From NCBI GenBank assembly GCA_937863625.1, contig CALMGO010000425.1:1-5620 (forward strand): 5,620 nt of DNA. The letters are read 5' to 3'. Below, piece by piece: positions 1 through 5,479 of this stretch (position 1 is the stretch's first letter; every line of letters begins with the position of its first letter). Source of the DNA: an uncultured bacterium (lineage in GTDB: Bacteria > Planctomycetota > DG-23 > SLPQ01). Made by a program: the position numbers and the translations under genes. The notes beneath the pieces were generated by a model, which saw nothing but the letters and a program-made list of their open reading frames with translations, searched no databases and was not told the origin of the DNA.

Positions 1-1
1 C

Positions 2-289
2 GACGCGCATCTGCAGGCGATGCACGACGTGAGCATTGTCCCCGGGAGCAGGCTGGCCGGGATAATCGGCGGGGAGACGATAGAGGTAAACTCCACGCAT
101 CACCAGGCGGTGGAGGAAGTCGGACGAAATCTCGTCATATCGGCCACGGCCGGCGACGGCTCGATAGAGGCTATTGAAATACCGGGAGCGTGGGTGCTCG
201 GCGTACAGTGGCATCCCGAGAGACTCCACGACAGGCGCGAACACCTGGCGCTTTTCGAGGCGCTGGTGACCGCGAGCGCGCTAAGGTAA
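2..289 (+). CDS. Class I glutamine amidotransferase-like hydrolase, peptidase C26 / PuuD-type (5'-truncated)
   Basis: This is the last 95 residues of a gene that begins left of the window; the reading frame is open from base 2 to TAA at 287-289. Two diagnostic blocks are visible. VNSTHHQ lies near residues 29-35. GVQWHPE lies near residues 67-73 and supplies the His and Glu (His71, Glu73 of the visible part) of the Cys-His-Glu triad. The nucleophile-elbow Cys lies outside the window and cannot be checked. The VNSxHHQ block is typical of the gamma-glutamyl-GABA hydrolase (PuuD-like) branch, cytoplasmic enzymes of about 240-255 residues that cleave gamma-glutamyl amide bonds. The fold and family are clear, but the substrate is not: biosynthetic amidotransferases share the WHPE block, so I give no gene symbol. 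The gene converges on the oxidoreductase gene with only 10 bases between the stop codons. Confidence 0.85.
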   Translation, partial: DAHLQAMHDVSIVPGSRLAGIIGGETIEVNSTHHQAVEEVGRNLVISATAGDGSIEAIEIPGAWVLGVQWHPERLHDRREHLALFEALVTASALR

Positions 290-299
290 ACGGCGCGGG

Positions 300-1316
300 C
301 TATTTGATAGTCACGGCCTTTGAGGTCCTTGCCGACTCGTAGGCGGCGAGGGCGATTTTTACGGCCTCGGCTCCCGCGACAACATCCATCTCCGCCTGGT
401 ACCCCTGCCTGATGCAGTCGATGAAGTAATCCATTTCGATATCCCATCCACCTTCATTGGGGCGGAAGGGGAAGGTCTTTGTGACGGCCTTGTGGCGTCC
501 GGATTTGAGCTGCCTGCCGGATATCATGCGCATGCCTGTCGTGTAATCGATGATGAGGTTGCCGTGGCGGCAGTAGATTTCGGCGCCGTTGAAGCCGGGT
601 AGGCTCGTCCAGCCGACCTCGACATAGCCAAGTGCGCCGTTTTTGAATTCGAGCGTGACGACGGCGTTATCGTCGACCTTGATGGGTTTGAAGATGGTCT
701 TTACGCTGGCGGAGACCTTCTTGACGTCGCCGAAGAGATGGCGCGCGAGGTCAAAGGCGTGGATGCCCATGTCGAGCATGGCTCCGCCGCCGGCGGCCTT
801 AGGGTCGTAGAACCAGTCGTCCTTGGCCCAGCCGGGGTATGGGCCTTCGTGCGCGAAACGGATGCGGATCATGAAGGGGTCGCCGAGTTTTCCGGATTCG
901 AGGATTTTCTTGGCCTCGATGATGCCGTGGCAGAAACGCTGGGAGAAGCCGACCATGAAGACCGTTTTGGCTTTCCGTGCGGCGCTTACGAGGATGTCGG
1001 CCTCTTTGCGGGTGAGCGTCATGGGTTTTTCGCAGAGGACATGAAGCCCGAGGCCGAGCGCGACGTATGCCTGTTCAGCGTGAAAGGCGTTGGGGCTGCA
1101 GATACTGACGGCGTCGAGGGCCTCGTTATCGAGCAGGTCGGCGTAATCCTTGTAGAATCTGTCGACGCCGAACTTTTTCTGTACTTCGCTCCATCGGCGC
1201 TGGTCGGGGTCGGCGCAGGCGACGATTTCGACGTTCGGGTTTTTGGCGTAGCCGGGCAGGTGCAGGACCTGCGCGATGGAACCGCAGCCGATGGTGGCGA
1301 CTCTCAGTTTTGCCAT
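300..1316 (-). CDS. Gfo/Idh/MocA family NAD(P)-dependent oxidoreductase
   Basis: A 338-residue cytoplasmic protein of normal family length with no signal peptide. The N-terminal Rossmann half (about 1-120) has the dinucleotide motif GCGSIA at 10-15. An acidic ADPD follows the second strand at 35-38, which favours NAD(H) over NADP(H) (inference). The hallmark CEKP at 95-98 contains the catalytic-type Lys97. The C-terminal alpha/beta half carries the family block GGGAMLDMGIHAFD at 176-189, with Asp182, His186 and Asp189. Members oxidise or reduce sugars, inositols and related polyols; the substrate cannot be read here. I chose the ATG at 1316 because AGGAGGT lies 5 bases upstream and the Rossmann strand begins right after it; an in-frame start at 1370 adds 18 unlikely residues and overlaps the preceding gene. 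It is last in the leftward three-gene unit, 23 bases after the VOC gene. Confidence 0.93.
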   Translation of the reverse strand: MAKLRVATIGCGSIAQVLHLPGYAKNPNVEIVACADPDQRRWSEVQKKFGVDRFYKDYADLLDNEALDAVSICSPNAFHAEQAYVALGLGLHVLCEKPMTLTRKEADILVSAARKAKTVFMVGFSQRFCHGIIEAKKILESGKLGDPFMIRIRFAHEGPYPGWAKDDWFYDPKAAGGGAMLDMGIHAFDLARHLFGDVKKVSASVKTIFKPIKVDDNAVVTLEFKNGALGYVEVGWTSLPGFNGAEIYCRHGNLIIDYTTGMRMISGRQLKSGRHKAVTKTFPFRPNEGGWDIEMDYFIDCIRQGYQAEMDVVAGAEAVKIALAAYESARTSKAVTIK

Positions 1317-1321
1317 GTGGG

Positions 1322-1328
1322 ACCTCCT
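1322..1328 (-). promoter_or_regulatory. Ribosome binding site of the oxidoreductase gene
   Basis: Read on the minus strand this is AGGAGGT, a near-perfect match to the 16S anti-Shine-Dalgarno, 5 bases before the ATG at 1316. It decides the start against the longer in-frame start at 1370. It sits in the 23-base gap after the VOC stop codon, so the gene can be translated independently within the shared mRNA. Confidence 0.85.
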
Positions 1329-1339
1329 GTCCGACGGGA

Positions 1340-1759
1340 TTATTTTTTGAGGGCCTTGTATTGCAGGCAATCGGGCATCATCTGCATGAGTTCGATGGGG
1401 ACGCCGTCAGGGTCGTCAAGCCACATCTGGAGATTGCCGTCGAGTCCCATAGTGGGTTCGCGGCGGACGGTGTAGCCTTGCGACTTGATGTGTGCGCATG
1501 CGGCGTTTATGTCGGATACGGCGAGACACATGTGGGCGACGCCTGCGTGGGGGCCGGCGGGCTTTTCGGTGGTGGGGAAAAGTTCGACGAAGGTCTTGTT
1601 GCCGGCGTGGATGTACTCGTAGAAAAGCGAGCCGTCGGGGTGCTTCTGCGTAAAGAGGTGGTCGAGGCCGAGGACGCGCGTGTAGAAGTCAAGCGACTTG
1701 GCTGTGTCCCGGCAGTAGAGTGCGATATGGGCAAGCCCGGTAATAATCTGGTCTTTCAT
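1340..1759 (-). CDS. VOC superfamily protein (glyoxalase/dioxygenase fold), glyoxalase I-like
   Basis: A 139-residue single-chain VOC protein with two beta-alpha-beta-beta-beta modules, about 6-62 and 72-127. The four metal-ligand positions of glyoxalase I-like enzymes are all present: His11 (GLAHIAL), Glu59 (FVELF), His76 (VAHMCL) and Glu123 (PIELMQ). A divalent metal enzyme is therefore likely. DFYTRVLGL at 24-32 and DPDGVPIEL at 116-124 are standard VOC blocks. Possible roles are isomerisation or lyase action on small aldehyde adducts such as methylglyoxal hemithioacetal, epimerisation, or another VOC reaction; the sequence does not decide. The length is close to that of short bacterial GloA, but residues for glutathione binding cannot be confirmed, so I give no symbol. 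The start ATG overlaps the preceding stop codon (TGATG), and the oxidoreductase gene follows after 23 bases, so the three are probably co-transcribed. Confidence 0.9.
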   Translation of the reverse strand: MKDQIITGLAHIALYCRDTAKSLDFYTRVLGLDHLFTQKHPDGSLFYEYIHAGNKTFVELFPTTEKPAGPHAGVAHMCLAVSDINAACAHIKSQGYTVRREPTMGLDGNLQMWLDDPDGVPIELMQMMPDCLQYKALKK

Positions 1760-3906
1760 CAGCGCTGTTCTCCTAATAGTGTCTGGAAGTCCGCCTCACT
1801 CAGGAATTGTACAGTTCCGTCGACAAATAGCACGTATCGGCCGTCGGGATTAAGGCCTTTTCTTTCATAGACGAGCAGCCGGCTGCCGGGTGAGCTGGAG
1901 GACAGGCCGCGAACGTATTCATAATCGACGGGGCTGTCCGGCGCGGGGTCCTGCGGGGCCTGGAGCATCTCCGGCGGCAGCACATCGGCAAGCGCTTCCG
2001 GGAAGAGGCCCTTTTGTTCTATTGTGGAGACCTGGAGGGCGCGGCCTATCTCGCGAAGGCGCATGCGCGGAGCCTCGTCTGCGCTGTCGGCCGAGACGGC
2101 AGGCAGGGCGCCGGGGCCGGCCAGAGCGAAGAATGCCACCGGTGCCGCAAGAGGCGCGAAGCCGAACGGCGAGTATGCCTGGATGTCGATGAGGTTTCCC
2201 GAAGTGACCATCGACATGCCGACGCCGTCGATGTAACGCTTTGCGACCTGTCGCGGCGGGATGTCGGATGATTTGAAAGGCGCGGTGCCGTTTACGGCGG
2301 CGGCGTCGAGGCTGCGGGTGAAGAAGGGCACGGCATGGTCATAAAACATGTCGACCATCCGGTCAAGCGCGAGATAGGCCAGCTGCGTCGGGGCCTTGGC
2401 AAGCACGGCGCGAACGCGCGAGTAGTCGTCGGCATCGAGAATAGAGGGTCCCGGGGCGATGATATTATCAATGGCGCGCTTGACGGCGTCGGTCGAATCG
2501 GCATAGATAAGGTACTTTCCATATACGGCAACGGTGGGGGTGAAAAACGGCATTCCTTTGACCGAGAGGTATACGAGGCGCACGGTGCCGAGGGATATTG
2601 TCTCGATGGTCGGGGGGGCAAGCGTTCCGGGAGGCGCGATCTCCGCAAGAAACTGAGGATTGAGCTGAGCATAGGAGACAATCCTGTCGATTGCGGCCAG
2701 GAGGGCCTTCTCATCTGTGACTTCGAAGAGAGTCACGCGTTCGAGGCCTCCGAAGAAGGGGATGACGGGAGCGGGGAGTTTGTCGGTAAGGGAGATATAC
2801 GCGATGGAGTTTTTGCCGAGGGCGGGGAGTATATCACGCGCGATACTGACGCCGCATTTCTGCTCAAGGGACGAAATAACGGAAGTCATGTCAAAGCCGA
2901 GCACTGAAAGCGCGGTCTGGGAGACTTTTTTCCAGGTGGCGTAGGCGGTGGCGGCGTCCGTGGAGCGCGCGCCGAAGAAGAAGACGTCGCGAGGCACGAG
3001 CACGAGTCTGGATTCGTCGACGGCGCCGCGGCCCGCCAGCGACAAGAGCGTGCTGTCGGCGGACGCGGTGGATATGTAGAGATGCTCTACGATGCCGGTG
3101 TTGCGAAAGGTTCCTTCGATGGAAAGCGTGTCAATCTCGTCTACGCCGAAATCTTCGAGAAGGGCGCCGACGTCAACGGGGGAAGACGCAGGGACAACCT
3201 GGCGCAACTGATCAAGCGCGAGCGGGAAATTGAGATACATGCGGTATTCAGGGTCTCCGGACAGGAATGAGAGGGCCTTGGAGAAATTGACCAGGGAGGC
3301 GAGGGACGCGGCGTTACTTTTGCCGGTCACGCGCTCAAGGGTGTTGACGAAGAGTTCCCTGGTTCCGAGAAGCAACAGGCCGTCGGTGATGGCGGAGTAT
3401 TCGTCGTCAACGCCGGAGACGGAGACGGTTACGCCGTTAATCTCCTGCTGTGAGGCGGGCCGCCCGATTCGCGCTTCGCGGGCGTAGACGAGGTCGAGAA
3501 AGGCGCGCGCGGCGGAGGGATCGGGGCCGACCTCGATGACGGCGAGCCACTGCGGGCCTCCGGTGCCGGGGACGAGGCCGAATGCGGCCGAGCCGGGGAC
3601 GGCGAGGGCGAACTGGCGCAGGGCGCGAAAAATGGTGAGCGCGTCACGGGAGTCCACGGAAGGGCCGGAGGTGAGTTCGACGTATGTTTTGATTGCGAGC
3701 ATCGACGGGTCATCCCAGAGACCGACGACGCCGGTGGCGCGAGACGCCTTGATAAACTCCGGCAGGCTGGGCACCTCGACGTAGAGCATCGTGTCTGCGG
3801 GAAAGAGCACGGCGAGGTTTCTCGGCTCGGGTTTTTCCTGCGCGAAAGCGACGGAGCACAAGAGAAACATGACCGGCAAAAGCGCAGAACGGCGCGCGTG
3901 ATGCAT
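1759..3906 (-). CDS. Exported DUF3352-like protein with pseudopilin-like C-terminal tail, function unknown
   Basis: A 715-residue protein. Residues 1-22 form a Sec signal peptide (basic HHARR, hydrophobic core, cleavage predicted after AFA at 20-22). The Cys17 context (FLLC) is not a good lipobox. From about 35 the opening FPADTMLYVEVPSLPEF resembles DUF3352-type proteins, whose role is unknown. Two weakly similar halves follow, about 35-295 and 300-485. A hydrophobic stretch at 581-604 may be a membrane segment. Next come LREIGRAL (617-624), GLFPEAL (633-639) and VLFVDGTVQFLSEADF (692-707), resembling pseudopilin/DUF1559-like tails common in Planctomycetota. Only two Cys are seen, Cys17 in the signal peptide and Cys351. 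I see no catalytic motif. The ATG at 3906 has AGGAGG 8 bases upstream; the ATG at 3912 would leave only 2, and the longest in-frame start (3966) lies upstream of the promoter. It is first in the leftward operon. Confidence 0.8.
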   Translation of the reverse strand: MHHARRSALLPVMFLLCSVAFAQEKPEPRNLAVLFPADTMLYVEVPSLPEFIKASRATGVVGLWDDPSMLAIKTYVELTSGPSVDSRDALTIFRALRQFALAVPGSAAFGLVPGTGGPQWLAVIEVGPDPSAARAFLDLVYAREARIGRPASQQEINGVTVSVSGVDDEYSAITDGLLLLGTRELFVNTLERVTGKSNAASLASLVNFSKALSFLSGDPEYRMYLNFPLALDQLRQVVPASSPVDVGALLEDFGVDEIDTLSIEGTFRNTGIVEHLYISTASADSTLLSLAGRGAVDESRLVLVPRDVFFFGARSTDAATAYATWKKVSQTALSVLGFDMTSVISSLEQKCGVSIARDILPALGKNSIAYISLTDKLPAPVIPFFGGLERVTLFEVTDEKALLAAIDRIVSYAQLNPQFLAEIAPPGTLAPPTIETISLGTVRLVYLSVKGMPFFTPTVAVYGKYLIYADSTDAVKRAIDNIIAPGPSILDADDYSRVRAVLAKAPTQLAYLALDRMVDMFYDHAVPFFTRSLDAAAVNGTAPFKSSDIPPRQVAKRYIDGVGMSMVTSGNLIDIQAYSPFGFAPLAAPVAFFALAGPGALPAVSADSADEAPRMRLREIGRALQVSTIEQKGLFPEALADVLPPEMLQAPQDPAPDSPVDYEYVRGLSSSSPGSRLLVYERKGLNPDGRYVLFVDGTVQFLSEADFQTLLGEQR
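1769..1774 (-). promoter_or_regulatory. Ribosome binding site of the VOC gene, inside the end of the preceding gene
   Basis: Read on the minus strand this is AGGAGA, 9 bases before the ATG at 1759. It lies wholly inside the last codons of the 715-residue protein gene. Together with the TGATG overlap at 1757-1761 it suggests translational coupling by termination and re-initiation. Confidence 0.75.
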
Positions 3907-3914
3907 GAGCATAC

Positions 3915-3920
3915 CCTCCT
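3915..3920 (-). promoter_or_regulatory. Ribosome binding site of the 715-residue protein gene
   Basis: Read on the minus strand this is AGGAGG, 8 bases before the ATG at 3906 and only 2 before the in-frame ATG at 3912. The spacing favours 3906 as the start and places the signal peptide exactly at the N-terminus. Confidence 0.8.
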
Positions 3921-3951
3921 GGGAGACAGAATCGTTTCCGGGACTGGTTTG

Positions 3952-3980
3952 AATATAACAGCGCACACGGTACTCGACAA
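3952..3980 (-). promoter_or_regulatory. Sigma70-like promoter for the leftward operon
   Basis: On the minus strand a -35-like TTGTCG (3980-3975, 4 of 6 consensus) is followed after 17 bases by TATATT (3957-3952, 5 of 6). Transcription would start near 3945, giving a 5' leader of about 39 bases before the ATG at 3906. Both the spacing and the position fit; this is a motif reading only. Confidence 0.6.
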
Positions 3981-4007
3981 GTTACAACACCGGCAAAGAG
4001 ATGATAT

Positions 4008-4036
4008 TTGCAAATGGACGAGGGCGGTCTTATGCT
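4008..4036 (+). promoter_or_regulatory. Sigma70-like promoter for the SGNH hydrolase gene, with palindrome over the -35
   Basis: TTGCAA (4008-4013) and TATGCT (4031-4036) lie 17 bases apart, each 4 of 6 matches to consensus. Transcription would start near 4043, about 50 bases before the ATG at 4093. The -35 hexamer sits in the centre of the perfect 10-base palindrome ATTTGCAAAT (4006-4015), which could be an operator. A palindrome of this length is not rare by chance in a window of this size, so the operator reading is tentative. Confidence 0.5.
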
Positions 4037-4040
4037 TGGC

Positions 4041-4069
4041 CTGTGGCGTGTTGCGGCAATCAACCACAG
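4041..4069 (+). repeat. Inverted repeat / hairpin in the 5' leader of the SGNH gene
   Basis: CTGTGG (4041-4046) and CCACAG (4064-4069) are perfect inverted copies 17 bases apart. TTG (4051-4053) and CAA (4061-4063) can extend the stem across a 4-base bulge. With the promoter at 4008-4036, the hairpin would form at the very 5' end of the mRNA and finish 9 bases before the ribosome binding site. It could stabilise the transcript, or as DNA it could bind a regulator over the transcription start. Confidence 0.45.
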
Positions 4070-4078
4070 TGACAATCG

Positions 4079-4085
4079 AAGGAGG
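4079..4085 (+). promoter_or_regulatory. Ribosome binding site of the SGNH hydrolase gene
   Basis: AAGGAGG lies 7 bases before the ATG at 4093. It selects that start over a far upstream in-frame ATG at 3898, which would put the protein start inside the divergent gene and destroy the signal peptide. Confidence 0.85.
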
Positions 4086-4092
4086 ACGGACA

Positions 4093-5301
4093 ATGCGAAG
4101 GCTGATGGTGCTTGCAATCTTACTGTGCGCAGGGCTTGCGACGGCGGGCGAAAAATCCGAGAGGGTGCTCCTGTACGATTTTGACACGCCTTTCAGGATA
4201 CAGGAGAAGAGTCCCGGGTCGGTGACGGCCGAGGTCAAGACCGACGCGGACGGAGCAAGGCGTCTGGAACTCGCGTTCAAGCGCGACGCAAAAAGCGGCA
4301 TGGCATACGTTCAGCCTGCCATTCAGAACGTGTTGGCGACCAAGGGTCCGCTCATGAGCGGGCTGTCCTTTGACGCTAAAGGCGACGGCTCGAAGACATT
4401 CGGACTCATCGAGATACGCACGGACGACTACACGAACATATTCCAGGCGGTCTTTCCGCTGGTCTCAAAAGAGTGGACGCGCATCGAGATACCGTGGGAG
4501 GAGTTTTTCCAGATAAACGACAACGTGAAGGATGCCGCTCTCGACCTGGCCAAGGTGAGCAATTTCAGTTTCGGCAGCCGCGCGGACTGGGGTTCATGCG
4601 CGTACGCGGTCAGGCCGTTGTATCTGGCCGACGTAGCCGTGCCCGAATCGCCGAAGGCCCCGGAGGGCTCGGCCGAACTCGCCAAGACGGCTGCGAAGCT
4701 TGCCGCAGGCGAGGGCATCAAGATAGTCGCTCTGGGAGACTCGATTACTTTCGGTGCGCAGGTGTCGCGGGAGGGGCGAAAGGGAGGGCTGTATTTCCAG
4801 GTGGCCGCAGCGAAACTCGGCGAGGCATTTACCGGCGTGAAGATCCAAACCGTAAACGCCGGAGTGAGCGGCGATACGATAGCGGAGGGGATTATAAGGA
4901 TAGGGCACCAGGTGGCCGCGGAGAATCCGGACCTCGTCATAGTGCTTCTGGGGGCAAATGACGCCATTTACGAATTTCCCGACGCGAGGGTCCGCAGGAC
5001 GATGTCGCTTTTAATCGACAAACTGCGCGGCTCGACGGATGCCGAGATATTGCTATTGGGGCCTGCCCCCATCTCCGACAAGCCGGGAATCCCGGAGCGC
5101 TACGGCAAAGTCTACGCGGATATTGCCGCCGAGAAGGGCCTGGCTTATTCTGACACATCGAAGGTCTTTGCGGGCATGCCTGCGGGCACATATAAAGGGG
5201 CCTTTGCCGACAACGTTCACTGGAGCGAAGGGGGGCACCAGGCGGTGGGAGAGGCCGTCGGGAAATACCTCACGTCGCTGCTAACGAAGCAGCCGGAATA
5301 A
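4093..5301 (+). CDS. Exported SGNH/GDSL-family hydrolase with N-terminal beta-sandwich domain
   Basis: A 402-residue protein. Residues 1-18 are a Sec signal peptide (MRRL, hydrophobic core, ATA cleavage site); FDTPF follows at 30-34. Residues about 25-182 look like an all-beta domain; WTRIEIPWEEF at 128-138 resembles CIA30 or galactose-binding-like carbohydrate-binding folds (moderate certainty). A Pro/Ala/Lys-rich linker (183-208) leads to the hydrolase domain. All SGNH blocks are intact: GDSITFG at 215-221 (nucleophile Ser217), NAGVSGD at 255-261 (oxyanion Gly260), GAND at 287-290 (Asn289) and DNVHW at 373-377 (Asp373, His376). The block spelling is close to TesA/arylesterase-type enzymes. 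It probably removes acyl (for example acetyl) groups from an extracellular or periplasmic substrate, perhaps carbohydrate; the substrate is not shown. It is transcribed alone, divergently from the leftward operon. Confidence 0.92.
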   Translation: MRRLMVLAILLCAGLATAGEKSERVLLYDFDTPFRIQEKSPGSVTAEVKTDADGARRLELAFKRDAKSGMAYVQPAIQNVLATKGPLMSGLSFDAKGDGSKTFGLIEIRTDDYTNIFQAVFPLVSKEWTRIEIPWEEFFQINDNVKDAALDLAKVSNFSFGSRADWGSCAYAVRPLYLADVAVPESPKAPEGSAELAKTAAKLAAGEGIKIVALGDSITFGAQVSREGRKGGLYFQVAAAKLGEAFTGVKIQTVNAGVSGDTIAEGIIRIGHQVAAENPDLVIVLLGANDAIYEFPDARVRRTMSLLIDKLRGSTDAEILLLGPAPISDKPGIPERYGKVYADIAAEKGLAYSDTSKVFAGMPAGTYKGAFADNVHWSEGGHQAVGEAVGKYLTSLLTKQPE

Positions 5302-5337
5302 AAAAAGCAGGGAGGCACGCCCCCAGCGCACCTCCCT
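5300..5337 (-). terminator. Leftward intrinsic terminator abutting the SGNH stop codon
   Basis: GGGAGG (5310-5315) pairs with CCTCCC (5331-5336); the stem extends through GCA/TTGC with one bulged base. Read on the minus strand the hairpin is followed at once by seven T (5306-5300), the classical intrinsic layout. On the plus strand the run of A lies before the hairpin and no T-run follows, so it should stop leftward rather than rightward transcription. The T-run overlaps the last two bases of the SGNH TAA. It would keep leftward transcripts out of the SGNH gene. Confidence 0.7.
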
Positions 5338-5452
5338 TGCAAACCGCCTTAGCAGCAACAACCGAGGAGGCAGTACTGAAAAGGCGAAATTCAAATTCCA
5401 TGACTTAAGACGCAAGAAAAAGCGGATTTGTTCCAAAAGGTACACGGTGAAA
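5300..5452 (-). ncRNA. Candidate small RNA with CCUCCU loop (about 150 nt)
   Basis: A minus-strand unit is bounded by a perfect TATAAT (5464-5459) and the intrinsic terminator at 5337-5300, with no believable protein gene between them. The RNA would contain a 6-bp stem (CGCCUU from 5386-5381 with AAGGCG from 5350-5345) enclosing a 30-base loop that shows CCUCCUCGG (5370-5362), then the terminator hairpin. CCUCCU is complementary to the AGGAGG ribosome binding sites used in this window. I recognise no known RNA family (not tmRNA, SRP RNA or RNase P RNA). The weak point is the lack of a -35 match. It could instead be the 3' leader or tail of a transcript that starts further right. Confidence 0.33.
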
Positions 5453-5458
5453 AATAAG

Positions 5459-5464
5459 ATTATA
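5459..5464 (-). promoter_or_regulatory. Perfect TATAAT -10 element, leftward, no clear -35
   Basis: The minus strand reads TATAAT exactly, which would start RNA near 5452. The -35 position (about 5481-5488) is GC-rich and does not match TTGACA, and no extended TG motif precedes the -10. The expected -35 lies inside one arm of the inverted repeat at 5480-5507, so the site is either activator-dependent or not a promoter. Confidence 0.35.
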
Positions 5465-5479
5465 CCGATGCACTGGAAC

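Noticed and set aside
277..297. Terminator between the convergent genes (CGCGC with GCGCG, 11-base loop)
   Set aside because: The stem is only 5 bp, it sits across a coding end, and no T-run follows on either strand.
738..1475. Long plus-strand open frame opposite the oxidoreductase and VOC genes
   Set aside because: It is antisense to two genes with clear family motifs, crosses their boundary, has no ribosome binding site, and its product matches no family I know. Long antisense frames are common in GC-rich DNA. The same applies to the plus-strand frames at 1310-1870, 1890-2907 and 3082-3784 and the minus-strand frames within 4428-5238.
3916..3925. Hairpin hiding the ribosome binding site of the 715-residue gene (CTCCTGGGAG)
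   Set aside because: The two arms are separated by 2 bases, so at most 3 weak pairs with a 4-base loop can form. That is too weak to claim regulation.
3907..3966. Longer start for the 715-residue protein at 3966 or 3912
   Set aside because: The 3966 start lies upstream of the predicted transcription start (about 3945). The 3912 start leaves only 2 bases after AGGAGG. The ATG at 3906 has 8.
3906..3970. Lipoprotein signal for the 715-residue protein or the SGNH protein
   Set aside because: Both signal peptides contain a Cys, but it is preceded by Leu-Leu rather than a small residue at -1, so no proper lipobox is present. Both end in good signal peptidase I sites (AFA and ATA).
3898..4092. Longer start for the SGNH protein at 3898
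   Set aside because: It would overlap the divergent gene start and bury the signal peptide 65 residues inside the protein. The ATG at 4093 has AAGGAGG at ideal spacing.
3429..4301. Minus-strand open frame of 290 codons across the divergent control region
   Set aside because: It runs through the SGNH gene start, both promoters and the signal peptide of the 715-residue protein in a different frame. Its product is low-complexity Ser/Arg/Pro-rich, typical of a shadow frame.
5365..5370. Plus-strand AGGAGG as a ribosome binding site for a small gene
   Set aside because: No ATG, GTG or TTG follows at a usable distance; the next ATG is about 30 bases away. The site is better explained as the complement of the small RNA loop.
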